Of a DNA stretch of 64,000 bases, positions 33,596 through 43,200 are shown one piece after another. Numbering within the stretch: the stretch's first letter is position 1; the number at the start of each line of letters is the position of its first letter. Below the pieces are notes generated by a model that was given only the letters and a program-made list of their open reading frames with translations, was not told the origin of the DNA and ran no database searches. The position numbers and the translations under genes are program-made. The DNA comes from Rhizobiaceae bacterium (GTDB taxonomy: Bacteria > Pseudomonadota > Alphaproteobacteria > Rhizobiales > Rhizobiaceae). The DNA is taken from positions 165,795 to 229,794 of the forward strand of contig JAHBYU010000007.1 in the NCBI GenBank assembly GCA_019635775.1, given 5' to 3'.

Positions 33596-35614
33596 ATGAA
33601 GTTCCGGGCGGGGTTGTCTTGTGGCGTGGCGCTTGGTGCGCTTCTGGCGGCAGCCGGCGGTGCAACAGCCGAAGACTTCGTTGTCCCGGCAGGACCTCCC
33701 GTTGGCCAGCAGGTACTCCCCGGTCCCGGTGATACGCTGCTCATTGAGATCGGGGGCAGCATTGAGGTCTCCGGTTCGGTTTTCGGCGTATGGATGCAAA
33801 ATGACAATCAGAGCGTAACCAACAACGGCGACGTCACAGCCCTGGAAGGCTATGGCATTTACTCCACCGAAGCCGACGCCGAGATCACTAACAACGGCAA
33901 CATCACGGCGTACTGGGGCGGCATTTTGGCCAATGGGGCCGGTGTCCAAGTCACCAACAACGGCAACATCACGTCATTGGGGGGCGAGGCTATATTGGCC
34001 GATGGGGGTCAAGCGCGAGTCACCAATAGCGGCAATATCATCGCATCAGGTGTTAATGATCGCGGCATTTTAGCCGGGGGGGCCGGTGCACAGGTCACCA
34101 ACAGCGGAAACATAACGACTACGGCATTGGGTGGCCAGGGAATCTATACCGCCGTCGGTGCCGACCACCGGATCACCAATAGCGGCAACATAACGACATT
34201 GGGAGGAAATAGCATCGGCATCCGGTCCCGCGGGGACAATGCAGACATCACCAACACGGGCGTTATTACCACGTGGCATGAGTCTGCCGGAGGCATCCGT
34301 GCGGAAGTCGCCTCCGCGACGGTCACCAACTCCGGATGGATCATCTCCCACCTCAACAGCTACGCGATATTTTTCGACCAGCAGGACGCCACACTCAACC
34401 TCCTGGCAGGCAGCGTTATCCAAGGGGATATCCGCTTTAGTATGCCCGACACGGCGACGCTCAACATCGGCCCGGGCCTTAACGCGGCGCTGACTTTCAC
34501 CGGCCTGCCCACGACCATCAACACCTTTGGTGCCCCAATGGCGGTGCAGGGCAACCTGGTCGCCGTCATCGACCCGACCGGCTTCTCGGCGCAGGATGAA
34601 ATGTTGACCGACCTCACACGTGCCATTGCAGGCGCGGTCGACGGGCGGCTCAATGCCGCCCGCTTCGGCTATGTCCCGATGGCAAGCTCCGTCACGGCCT
34701 ATGCTGAAGCGGACACGCAGCCAACGGCATTCGGCTACGCCACCGGCACCAGCACAGCCAGCAGCACAGCCAGCAGCACAGAGGGCGGTTTCTGGGCGGC
34801 CGGCATCGGCTCCTGGCGCAACCAGGATGCCGATGGTCCCAATGTCGGCTTCGACACCGCTCTTGGCGGCCTGCTGGTTGGCTATGACACGCACGTGTCC
34901 GGCAGCACGCGGGTCGGTGGCTTCCTCGGCGCGTCCGCATCCAGATTCGAGAACGACGCAAACTCTCAGGAGATCGATGCCGACAGCTACTATGGCGGCC
35001 TCTATGCAGGCTTCACCGGTGAAAGCTATTTCCTCGATGTTTCGGTCACGGGCGGCGTATCCCACCAGTCAAGCGATCGGACCGTCGCCAACAATCTTGA
35101 GCCTGGCGGCATCGAGCATGCCAAAGCTAAATACGATGGTGTCTTCATCAGCCCGTCCGCAACCATTGGCACGACATTCGCGATGGCGAACGGCAACGGC
35201 TTCGTCCCGAGCTTGCGCGCCCGCTATGCCGGCTTGTTCCTCGACAGCTATGAGGAGAGCGGTTCGGCCGCCAACCTCTCCGTCGAGGATCGCGATGTGA
35301 ACATCTTCGACTTTCGCGCCCAACTTGCTTATGCTTTGGCCTCCCTGCCGTTGGGCAATGGCAACCTTCACACGACATTCCGCGTCGGCGCGGATGCCAC
35401 CTTCGCCGACAATGACAATGTCGACGCCGCGCTGCTCGGCACCGCGCTGAATTTCGATGTCAGCGGCGATGACACCCTGCGAGGCTTCGCCGGCATCGAC
35501 TTGAACTACCGCACCGACAGCGGCACCAGCTTCTTCATCGGCGCCGAAGCCGGCTATGACAGCGGCGATGCTTTCACCCTCGACGTTCAGGGTGGGCTCA
35601 GGGTACGGCTGTAG
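33596..35614 (+). CDS. Autotransporter with Asn/Gly-rich passenger repeats
   Basis: A 672-residue protein: signal peptide (1-25), a passenger of about eight short repeats of the type VTNNGNIT (residues about 70-260) that should build a beta-helix, and a C-terminal autotransporter barrel (about 400-672) ending RVRL. A short Ser/Thr/Ala linker (TSTASSTASST, about 386-396) is made by a 12-base tandem repeat. It has a good ribosome-binding site (GAGAGGGG). Such proteins are surface adhesins or serum-like factors; no enzyme domain is visible. It starts 220 bases from the IS remnant. Confidence 0.88.
   Translation: MKFRAGLSCGVALGALLAAAGGATAEDFVVPAGPPVGQQVLPGPGDTLLIEIGGSIEVSGSVFGVWMQNDNQSVTNNGDVTALEGYGIYSTEADAEITNNGNITAYWGGILANGAGVQVTNNGNITSLGGEAILADGGQARVTNSGNIIASGVNDRGILAGGAGAQVTNSGNITTTALGGQGIYTAVGADHRITNSGNITTLGGNSIGIRSRGDNADITNTGVITTWHESAGGIRAEVASATVTNSGWIISHLNSYAIFFDQQDATLNLLAGSVIQGDIRFSMPDTATLNIGPGLNAALTFTGLPTTINTFGAPMAVQGNLVAVIDPTGFSAQDEMLTDLTRAIAGAVDGRLNAARFGYVPMASSVTAYAEADTQPTAFGYATGTSTASSTASSTEGGFWAAGIGSWRNQDADGPNVGFDTALGGLLVGYDTHVSGSTRVGGFLGASASRFENDANSQEIDADSYYGGLYAGFTGESYFLDVSVTGGVSHQSSDRTVANNLEPGGIEHAKAKYDGVFISPSATIGTTFAMANGNGFVPSLRARYAGLFLDSYEESGSAANLSVEDRDVNIFDFRAQLAYALASLPLGNGNLHTTFRVGADATFADNDNVDAALLGTALNFDVSGDDTLRGFAGIDLNYRTDSGTSFFIGAEAGYDSGDAFTLDVQGGLRVRL
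34751..34781 (+). repeat. 12-base in-frame tandem repeat
   Basis: AGCACAGCCAGC repeats about 2.6 times and encodes Ser-Thr-Ala-Ser units in the linker before the autotransporter barrel. Copy number could change without breaking the frame. Confidence 0.7.
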
Positions 35615-36744
35615 GCGATACGCTCTTCGCGGCATTGAGCGATTGCATATGTCGCAAGCGCATTAGCGTCTTCTGACATAACGAGTCGCACTGGACCCGG
35701 ATCGCCAGGGTGATCTGGCGTTCGACTGCCTGCACCGCCTCGCAATGGTGTCGGGAGAGACCCCTGCGATCCCAGCGGCTTGCTTAAGAGTGAGAAATCC
35801 GGCTCTGCATTCATGACGGCAGTGTTCCGAGGACAGTGAATGCAAGGATTGTGATCGAGGCTACGAGGGCAAAGTAAATCAGTCTCGCGCCGTCGCGACG
35901 GCTCCGCCAAAGGAGCCCCGGGAATATCAGGTGCACATATTGACGAGTGAGGAAACCGCGCATCTGGAAGGTTTTCGTCAGACAATAGCTCGGCATCGCA
36001 ATCCGACCTGAAGGCCCCCGGCAGATGGAGACGGAAGCCGTAACGACGGCAACCGGCATCAACCAGAATAACGAGCATCAGCCGGGATTTTGTTCGATCC
36101 GAAGGCTGAAAGGGTCAGCCTCAAGCGATCTGTCACGAACCTTGCGCGGCGATTAAGCTCGAAGTTTCCATGGCTTGGGTCCTCCCTGGCCTTTCGATGC
36201 GACGTGGGGGGCGGAGCGGCGAGGCGGGGCCGACTTTGATATATAAATTTCCATACTGACGTCGATCGCCCCGGCAATGGGAAAGAATACTCATATTCCA
36301 TGGCTTTGATGCGTCACGGCAGACACCCCGACTATACTGGATTTGGTACTGGGTTTTCGGTCTATTCTGGCCAATGAACCCAGTATATGGGGCAATGGCC
36401 ACCGCTCCTATTGAACCTCAGCAACGCCCCCATGAATCCGGCACAGCACGGAGGCTCATCACCTGCTGGCGGCACGGCATGGATGGCTCCGAGGTCGGAT
36501 TTGAGGTCGGATTGTCGCGAAGTTTCCGAAGGAAATCCGACCTCGCGATCGATAGGCGCAACATATTATATATAATCGAAAGGTGAGAACGCGGCGGCAT
36601 GACATTTCTAAATGTCGCTGTTCCAAACATCGTTCTTTCACTCGACGTTGCTACCGTCCGCGGCATGACCGATGTAAGCGCGAACGAGGGATCTCATGAC
36701 TGAGTCCGAGCTTAACCCCGAATACCTCGACCGTTGAAGCAGCT
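35615..36744. other. 1.1 kb gap with decayed HTH fragment and hairpin
   Basis: No intact gene is convincing. On the minus strand 35663-35845 encodes FLTLKQAAGIAGVSPDTIAR, which looks like an excisionase/MerR-type helix, but the frame then breaks. A conserved hairpin is at 36504-36543. Two tiny frames (12-13 codons) just before the next gene look like chance. Confidence 0.45.
36504..36543. repeat. Conserved hairpin element, copy 1
   Basis: AGGTCGGATT and AATCCGACCT form a perfect 10-base inverted repeat around a loop of about 20 bases containing GTCGCGAA. Nearly the same element is at 42928-42965. Confidence 0.7.
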
Positions 36745-37182
36745 ATGACGACCATCGCCGCCGAGAAGATCCCGCTTCGCCTCTACACCAGCAAGCAGAT
36801 GGGTGACGCCTGTGAAATGATGGTTGCAGCAGAACTGACGCTGGCGGGTATCCCGGCGCTCAAAGTGCCAGACAACTGGCCGCACTATGACGTCGTGGCA
36901 CAGCCTCGGGACGGTCGACCGCAGCGCATCTCCGTCAAGTCCCGCACGTACAAGCGTGGTCCGGCTTATGTGGGGTATCTCGACTACGATCAGTTCGACT
37001 GGCTAGCTATCGTGCTGCTTGCCTGCCCTGAAGCCGATCGGCAAATCTATGTCGTTCCCCGGGAGGTGGCCGACCAACATGCTCGCCGTGACAAGCCAAC
37101 AAGCAAAACGCCGCAGAGCGATATTTCAGGGTGGACCAGGTGGCTGCAATCTTCGCCCGATACAGGAGCAATTTCGAGCTGA
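36745..37182 (+). CDS. PD-(D/E)XK nuclease-like protein
   Basis: A 145-residue protein. The pattern GDACEMMVAAELTLAGIPAL, then HYDVVAQ, then RISVKSRTYKRG fits the order of a PD-(D/E)XK fold: a Glu in the first helix, the Asp of the second strand and a Lys in VKS, though the usual acidic residue before the Lys is Ser here. It may be a Holliday-junction-resolvase-like or restriction-type nuclease; catalytic competence is uncertain. The gene is alone, with a basic surface and a compact length. Function inferred from fold only. Confidence 0.55.
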   Translation: MTTIAAEKIPLRLYTSKQMGDACEMMVAAELTLAGIPALKVPDNWPHYDVVAQPRDGRPQRISVKSRTYKRGPAYVGYLDYDQFDWLAIVLLACPEADRQIYVVPREVADQHARRDKPTSKTPQSDISGWTRWLQSSPDTGAISS

Positions 37183-37320
37183 GCGAAACGGGCAATCAGA
37201 CGGTACCGTAGTGTGCGGGCAGACTTCATTCCCATGCACGACGACATGCTGGAGGTTGTGACCGCGGCCGCTTCCGGGTGACGTTGTGCCTGGGCAGGCG
37301 ATGCGGCTCTTAGGAACCCC

Positions 37321-37596
37321 TCACGAGGGTCGGTTAGCCGTAAGGCGGTACCTGTTCCCGACCCGCTCAATCGGACAGTCGGGGAGGCCCTTGCCCTTGT
37401 ACTCGGCGATGACGTTGGCAATGGTCAGTCTAACTTCGCGCACGGCCTGTTCATCGCGCCGTGCCCAATCGACGTCTCGGGTCATGAACCACTCACCGAT
37501 GGGCATGGAGCAGATCGCGTCCCAGCACTCCATTCCGTGCCGGGCCAGCCACCTGCCGTCATTGTTGAAGTGGACAGTCTTGACGAACTTCTGCAT
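37321..37596 (-). CDS. Hypothetical protein
   Basis: A 91-residue protein with a ribosome-binding site (GGGAGA) seven bases before the ATG. It is rich in Trp and Arg (GRWLARHGMECWDAI, EWFMTRDVDWARRDEQAV) and the C-terminus is basic. I recognise no family. It is convergent with the PD-(D/E)XK-like gene. Confidence 0.45.
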   Translation of the reverse strand: MQKFVKTVHFNNDGRWLARHGMECWDAICSMPIGEWFMTRDVDWARRDEQAVREVRLTIANVIAEYKGKGLPDCPIERVGNRYRLTANRPS

Positions 37597-37736
37597 CGGG
37601 GTCTCCCACTCTCTGGTCGGACCCCAGTGATGCTTAGCTCCGGCGGGCATGCACCATCTATAAAATCTATCTTGGCTGCTTCCCGATCATGCTGACAGAC
37701 GCGGGCGGACGGTTTTGGCCTACGGCTGCACCATCA

Positions 37737-38672
37737 TCATTCGTCCAGCCTCGCCGCCCGCCATTCCGCATAGCTCTGCCCGGTCTCCTTGACCCGCCAT
37801 TCGCGCGGGCCACTTGCGCTCCTGGCCGCGACGATCGATGCAGCCGCACTCGGGCTGGAGAACGTAACGTCGGCGGCGAAAACGTACAGTTGCGGCGATG
37901 GTCCTTCGACAAGCTTTCCCTCCGCAACGAGTTGATCGCGCAGCGCGAGATATCCGCGCGGGAACGTTTCCGATGGCGATCGCCTGGCAGTGGAGCCGGC
38001 AAGCACAACGAATCCGTCATCGGTTTCCTGACCCGTTGCCGATGCCCCGGCCGTCGAGAAGACGAACACAGTCTCCCCTCCGCCCGTATCATCCTGGCCT
38101 GCCTCGGATACCGGTGCGGACCTACGGAACAGGTCAAATCCTGCCAGAGGCAGCAGAAGGCCCAGTTGTTCGGCGAAGAATTCCATGTCGGCACGATCGG
38201 CTTCGGGGAGGCGCTGGAAATCCGGCTCTGTCCCATTGGCCAATCGTACCACCCCCGCCTGCCGCATCATCCGGATGATCCGGCTCTCCAGAAATCGAGC
38301 ATGGGCCTTCGTCAGGTTCTCGTCACTACTGACGACGATCGCTAGGCGATCGAAGAAGTCCTTGTCGGCGGAGCGCACGTGGATCCGAAGTCTTGCGGCA
38401 ACATCGTCGGCTTCTCCGATGTATGCCAGCGTTCCACCAGGACGTTCCGGGTCGGGGCCAGTCAGGACATAGATGCCAGTCCGCGAAGCTTCGCCACGCT
38501 TGAGCAGATCGCCAAGCCATGCTCTCGGCGCCGCCAGCACCTTGCCGCTCCAATTGGGAATCTCGGCGACGATCAACCCCTGTGGCGAGCCATCGGCGAG
38601 GAATAGCCGTACGGACCGGCCCGGAGACCTCCCAGCCTGACCATCTATTGCTCGATCCCCAACATACTCCAT
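37737..38672 (-). CDS. GIY-YIG nuclease-like protein with DUF4357 domain
   Basis: A 311-residue protein. The GIY-YIG domain is at about residues 60-150 (GIYVLTGPDP, then AYIGEADDVAARLRIH, with a Glu further on in RFLESRIIRMM). The C-terminus (about 255-305, with FSSPSAAASIVAARSASG) matches DUF4357. The family is often found near restriction or mobile genes but its cellular role is not settled. It is divergent from a small XRE regulator with a 114-base gap, so the two may form a controlled nuclease unit. Confidence 0.82.
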   Translation of the reverse strand: MEYVGDRAIDGQAGRSPGRSVRLFLADGSPQGLIVAEIPNWSGKVLAAPRAWLGDLLKRGEASRTGIYVLTGPDPERPGGTLAYIGEADDVAARLRIHVRSADKDFFDRLAIVVSSDENLTKAHARFLESRIIRMMRQAGVVRLANGTEPDFQRLPEADRADMEFFAEQLGLLLPLAGFDLFRRSAPVSEAGQDDTGGGETVFVFSTAGASATGQETDDGFVVLAGSTARRSPSETFPRGYLALRDQLVAEGKLVEGPSPQLYVFAADVTFSSPSAAASIVAARSASGPREWRVKETGQSYAEWRAARLDE

Positions 38673-38786
38673 CGCGCACCACCCTCGAAATAGGAGCGAT
38701 AGCAACACGTAGAGATGAACAAAATCCGTATTTGGGATTATCCGGTTTCGGGATCAACTTGCTGCGCTCATCGTCCCGGACGCCGC

Positions 38787-39029
38787 ATGAGCCGATCCAT
38801 CCATACTGCAGAGCATTTGGCCTTGCGCGAGCTTCTAATAGAGGCGCGCAAATCGGCGGGGCTCGCTCAGCATGAGGTCGCAACGCGTATGGGTCGTCCG
38901 CAGTCGTTTGTGGCAAAGTATGAGGGCGGCGAACGGCGGATTGACGTCGTCGAATTCATAGCGATTGCCGGCGCGCTGGGCCTGGATCCGAAGCAGCTGT
39001 TTGGACGGCTGCTGAAGAAGGTCCGCTAG
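38787..39029 (+). CDS. XRE-family helix-turn-helix regulator
   Basis: An 80-residue protein made of a Cro/CI-type helix-turn-helix (ALRELLIEARKSAGLAQHEV then MGRPQSFVAKYEGGERRID) and a short C-terminal tail. The ATG at 38787 is chosen because the helix-turn-helix starts soon after; the frame extends upstream without homology. It is likely to repress itself and the divergent GIY-YIG gene. Confidence 0.82.
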   Translation: MSRSIHTAEHLALRELLIEARKSAGLAQHEVATRMGRPQSFVAKYEGGERRIDVVEFIAIAGALGLDPKQLFGRLLKKVR

Positions 39030-39182
39030 CGCGGCGCATTAGCAACGTGCGGCGATCCATTGCGGCCGGTGAAAGTGCTATGAGCTTGCGGGTAGGGATC
39101 GGAGCCAAGACGCTGTGACGCAGCAGCTATGACGGCGTTGTATGGAAACGAGTCCTTAAGTTGGTCTGACTAGCCTCTGCAT

Positions 39183-39953
39183 ATGAAGGTCGGCCTAGAC
39201 TTCTCAGCTGAAAAATGGCCACGAGTGATCATCCTCACGATCCTCGGCACCCTCTGCTGCATTGCAGTCGCATTCACATTTGATAGCTTTTCGCTTGAAC
39301 ACGGTTGGCAATGGGGTCCCAGGCCCATCAACAATCTCATCATACCCCTGCTTCTGGCACCGCCGTTCTTCTTCTATTTACTGACCAAGCTCCGCCAGTT
39401 GGCGATAGCAAACGCACGGCTGATGCAGGTTGCATCTACCGACAGTCTGACGTCCTGTCTCAGCCGTGCCGCGTTTACGACACTGGTCGATGCGTATCTC
39501 GAGCGGGTGCAAAGCAATGGCCAAGGTGAGGGAGCACTCATCGTATTCGACGTTGATAATTTCAAGCTGGTCAACGACCGGTTTGGGCACGACAGCGGAG
39601 ACGTTGCGCTGCAGCTGATCGTGCAAACGGTCAAATCGCAAATTCGGGATATTGACCTGGTCGGACGGATGGGCGGCGAGGAGTTCGCGGTCTTTCTACC
39701 GGGGGTCTCGCGCGGGAGTACGTTGGCCGTGGCCGAGCGGATTCAAGCGCGCGTGTGCGATATCTACTTTGAGCCACAGAGCCGGCCCTATACGTTGTCG
39801 ATTAGCATCGGGGTGGCTACGTTTGCGGGCCCTGCGCTTTTCCACGAGCTCTACAGAACCGCGGACGAAAAGCTCTATGAGGCAAAGCGCGCTGGCAGGA
39901 ACAGGGTGAAGACCGCACATCACCAGCAAGGGCGGGCGGCAGCCGTCCACTGA
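39183..39953 (+). CDS. Membrane-bound diguanylate cyclase (GGDEF)
   Basis: A 256-residue protein with two membrane segments (about 14-34 and 49-68), then a GGDEF domain (about 85-245). The active site reads GGEEF (residue about 161 in GRMGGEEFAVFLPG), a functional variant that makes c-di-GMP from GTP. There is no RxxD inhibitory site right before it (the preceding residues are IDLVGR), so product inhibition at that site is unlikely. It is followed by a GGDEF-EAL protein, which points to local c-di-GMP signalling. Confidence 0.88.
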   Translation: MKVGLDFSAEKWPRVIILTILGTLCCIAVAFTFDSFSLEHGWQWGPRPINNLIIPLLLAPPFFFYLLTKLRQLAIANARLMQVASTDSLTSCLSRAAFTTLVDAYLERVQSNGQGEGALIVFDVDNFKLVNDRFGHDSGDVALQLIVQTVKSQIRDIDLVGRMGGEEFAVFLPGVSRGSTLAVAERIQARVCDIYFEPQSRPYTLSISIGVATFAGPALFHELYRTADEKLYEAKRAGRNRVKTAHHQQGRAAAVH

Positions 39954-40120
39954 CCTCAGCTAAACGCCCATTGCTGGTTCTCAATATTGGGCCTACTCAG
40001 CCGAGATGGCTATAAGTTCTTCCAATAACAAGGTTCTGCAATAAGCCTTGGACTGCTACCGCTCTGGTTAGAAAAGGCTTGTGTTCAATGACAGGTCGGC
40101 GATTCAGCAGCTGTTAGGAT

Positions 40121-42886
40121 ATGAGTGGTTACTTTAAGCTGTCGACCTGCGTGCCGACGATCCGTGTTTTGTGCGAAGCGGCAAACCGGAGGATCTATTT
40201 TGGCCAAGAAATCATCTTCCCAAGCTTCACAAACGCCAATCAGGTCGACCTTTCCTCCGTGTCCAAGCTGGCGAAGGCTTCCAACGACGCCGTTGCTGCT
40301 TTGCAAGGTGCAATAGTCGACCTCGAAGCTCAGGCGTTACGATTCTCCACTGCCTTCGATAGTGTGTCGCAGGGCATATGCTTTTTCGACAAGAACGAGC
40401 GACTGATCCTTTCAAACCGTCGTTATTCTGAGATTTACGGCATTCCGGCCCAAGGCATGCGGCCAGGGATAACGTTGAAGGATGTCGTCGAACGACGTGT
40501 TGCGGCGGGCACGTCGTCCTTGCCAGTTGACGAGTATCTCACGCGCGCACGCTCCGTAAACTCGAGCAAAGAGCCAAAGACCTGGACCGCCAAACTCGTT
40601 GATGGAAGGACCATCCAGGTTTGCCACCAGCCCATGGCAGATGGCGGCTGGGTATCGACGCACGAAGACATCACGGAGCTTGCTGCGACACGTCAAATCG
40701 TAGACGAACGCATCTCGCTGCAAACCTTGATCGACTGGGTTCCTGACTACCTTTGGGTCAAGGATGCTGAGAGTCGCTTTGTAGTCGTCAATCGCGCGCT
40801 TGCTGCGGATGCTGGCTTCGACAAGACGAGCGACATGATCGGGCTCACGGATTTTGACATCCACGCTCCGGCTCTTGCAAACGCATTTCGTCGCGACGAA
40901 CTGGAGGTCCTGGAAAGCGGCAATCCCATGGTCGACACGGAAGACTTCATCATCGACGCGTGCGGCAAAGAGAAGTGGCTCTCCTCCACCAAGGTGCCTT
41001 TGCACAATGACCGAGACGGGATCTTCGGACTTGTAGGCATTGCGCACGACATCACCGCTCGCAAAAGCGCTGAGTTACTTCGAATTGGGCAGGCTGAGAT
41101 TCTTGAGATGATTGCCATGAGCGCGCCACTCGAAGACGTGCTCGACCGCCTGATGCGTCTCATTGAATCACAGCTAACGGGCATATACGGGTCCGTTCTA
41201 CTCCTCGACGGAGACGGCATTCACCTACGCCATGGCGCTGCCCCAAGCCTCGAGCGAACGTATGTCAACGCCATCGACGGGACGGCCATAGGCCCAAAGG
41301 TAGGGTCCTGCGGGACGGCTGCTTACCGACGGGAAGCAGTCATCGTCACCGACATCATGCGTGATCCACTTTGGGAAGATTATCGCGAGTTGGTGGAGCC
41401 TCACGGCTATCGCTCTTGCTGGTCAACTCCGATCCTGTCTGCCGTCGGGGAGGTTCTTGGCGTCTTTGGAATGTATTCCAAGACGGTTCGCAAACCGACC
41501 GCGATTGAAGCGGGACTGATTGAATCCACTACGCGAATTGCCGGGATTGCTATCGAGCGCAAGCTGGCGCAGGACAAGATCCACTTCATGGCCAACCATG
41601 ATGCGTTGACCGGCCTCCCCAACCGCGCGCTTCTTCAGGACCGGCTGTCACAGGCGATCCTCTACGCTCAGCAATATGACCGCTGGGTAACCGTTGTCTT
41701 CATTGACCTCGACAATTTCAAGATGGTGAACGACACTCTCGGGCATAGTGCCGGAGATGAGGTTCTCAAGGCTGTTGCCAGCCGCATGGTTGGTTGCGTA
41801 AGGGCTACAGACACTGTGGTTCGCCTCGGAGGGGATGAATTTGTGATCGTGCTCTGCGACCAACCGGCCAACGCAGACATGACATCAGAAACCCTCCAAA
41901 CGATACGAAGGGCCATAACGGCGCCGGTGATTATTGGCGATCACGAGGTTGCCACGACAGCCAGCATTGGCATTGCCAACTACCCTAAAGATGGAACCAG
42001 TCCCGATGCATTGCTCGCCAACGCCGATGCCGCAATGTATCGCGCCAAGGAATCCGGCCGCGATGCATTCGAGTTCTACGCCCCTGAGTTCAATCTGAGG
42101 GCGCACGAGAAGCTCTTGCTCCAGGATGCCCTACGCAACGCGTTGGCGCGAGACGAATTCACACTCGTCTACCAACCGCAGATCGACCTGCGTTCAGGAA
42201 AGGTTATTGCGGCAGAGGCGCTGATACGCTGGAACCACCCGGAGAAGAGTGTTGTGCAACCTGATTCGTTCATTCCTACTGCGGAGGCTTCCGGTCTGAT
42301 TGTCCCGATTGGCGACTGGGTCCTGCATGAGGCCTGCCGACAGATTAAGGCATGGCAGGTCGCTGGAATTCCGCCAATAACTGTCAGCGTCAACGTCTCG
42401 GCGCGTCAGTTCCGGGAAAGGAATTTGATGGAACGTGTCGTCCACGCGCTCGACGAAAACGGAGTGGAGGGAAAATATCTGGAGCTGGAGGTGACCGAGA
42501 GCCTGATCATGCAGGACGTCAATCTGGCAGTTGCCACCATGAAAGAATTGCAGGCGCTTGGCGTTCAACTATCGATCGACGACTTTGGAACTGGTTATTC
42601 AAGCCTCAGTGCCTTGAAAACCTTTCCTGTCTCGAGGTTGAAAATCGATCGGTCATTCATTGAAAATGTCGCGAACGACAAGGACGACCAAGCCGTCACG
42701 AGCGCAGTGATTTCGTTGGGTCAGAATTTGAATATGCGTGTCGTCGCGGAGGGCGTCGAAACGGCCGAGCAATTACGTTTTCTGACCGACCACAATTGCG
42801 ATGAGGCTCAGGGGCACTATTACTGCAAGGCAGTATCGCCCCAAGCGCTAGCGCAAATGTTGTCCGAAAATGACCTTACCATGTAG
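40121..42886 (+). CDS. PAS-GAF-GGDEF-EAL c-di-GMP signalling protein
   Basis: A 921-residue cytoplasmic protein. Order: PAS (about residues 60-180), second PAS (about 195-315), GAF (about 325-470), GGDEF (about 490-640, motif GGDEF near 568) and EAL (about 660-910, motif EALIRW near 697 and DDFGTGYSSL further on). Both enzyme motifs look intact, so it may make and break c-di-GMP under control of the PAS/GAF sensors. The first 40 residues do not look like the family, and the real start may be downstream; no good ribosome-binding site precedes 40121. Confidence 0.88.
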   Translation: MSGYFKLSTCVPTIRVLCEAANRRIYFGQEIIFPSFTNANQVDLSSVSKLAKASNDAVAALQGAIVDLEAQALRFSTAFDSVSQGICFFDKNERLILSNRRYSEIYGIPAQGMRPGITLKDVVERRVAAGTSSLPVDEYLTRARSVNSSKEPKTWTAKLVDGRTIQVCHQPMADGGWVSTHEDITELAATRQIVDERISLQTLIDWVPDYLWVKDAESRFVVVNRALAADAGFDKTSDMIGLTDFDIHAPALANAFRRDELEVLESGNPMVDTEDFIIDACGKEKWLSSTKVPLHNDRDGIFGLVGIAHDITARKSAELLRIGQAEILEMIAMSAPLEDVLDRLMRLIESQLTGIYGSVLLLDGDGIHLRHGAAPSLERTYVNAIDGTAIGPKVGSCGTAAYRREAVIVTDIMRDPLWEDYRELVEPHGYRSCWSTPILSAVGEVLGVFGMYSKTVRKPTAIEAGLIESTTRIAGIAIERKLAQDKIHFMANHDALTGLPNRALLQDRLSQAILYAQQYDRWVTVVFIDLDNFKMVNDTLGHSAGDEVLKAVASRMVGCVRATDTVVRLGGDEFVIVLCDQPANADMTSETLQTIRRAITAPVIIGDHEVATTASIGIANYPKDGTSPDALLANADAAMYRAKESGRDAFEFYAPEFNLRAHEKLLLQDALRNALARDEFTLVYQPQIDLRSGKVIAAEALIRWNHPEKSVVQPDSFIPTAEASGLIVPIGDWVLHEACRQIKAWQVAGIPPITVSVNVSARQFRERNLMERVVHALDENGVEGKYLELEVTESLIMQDVNLAVATMKELQALGVQLSIDDFGTGYSSLSALKTFPVSRLKIDRSFIENVANDKDDQAVTSAVISLGQNLNMRVVAEGVETAEQLRFLTDHNCDEAQGHYYCKAVSPQALAQMLSENDLTM

Positions 42887-43200
42887 GTACTGGCCGCAAT
42901 GTTCCCCTGATATCGAACCGGATTTAGGGTCGGATTGTCGCGAATTTTCACGAGGAAATCCGACCGTCGATCGGGTCAGTCAACTAGAGTAAAGCTTTGG
43001 CCGCATTAATGGACTTCTGCTGTTGTCAGATCGTAACCAGGCAACTGCAGACGAAACGCGCGATTCGCCCCGGCAGAAACGACACTTGACCTGCAGACCA
43101 TAAATCACGCCGGCCCACTCAATAGACGCGGTCTATTGGTCCGGACTTTGGATCTGCGCAGCGTTGCTCGCCACGCAGATTCGCTAGGCCCGGCCCGGCT
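42887..43200. other. Gap between EAL gene and carbonic anhydrase gene
   Basis: No gene seen. It carries the second copy of the conserved hairpin (42928-42965). Confidence 0.5.
42928..42965. repeat. Conserved hairpin element, copy 2
   Basis: GGTCGGATT and AATCCGACC pair around a loop containing GTCGCGAATTTTCACGAGG, matching the element at 36504 in both stem and the start of the loop. Confidence 0.7.

Noticed and set aside
35811-35963. Possible 50-residue membrane protein on the minus strand
   Set aside because: There is a hydrophobic C-terminal stretch but no ribosome-binding site or family match; it lies in a decayed gap.
36665-36738. Two frames of 12-13 codons just before the PD-(D/E)XK-like gene
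   Set aside because: They overlap each other and have no conserved feature; leader peptides cannot be supported.
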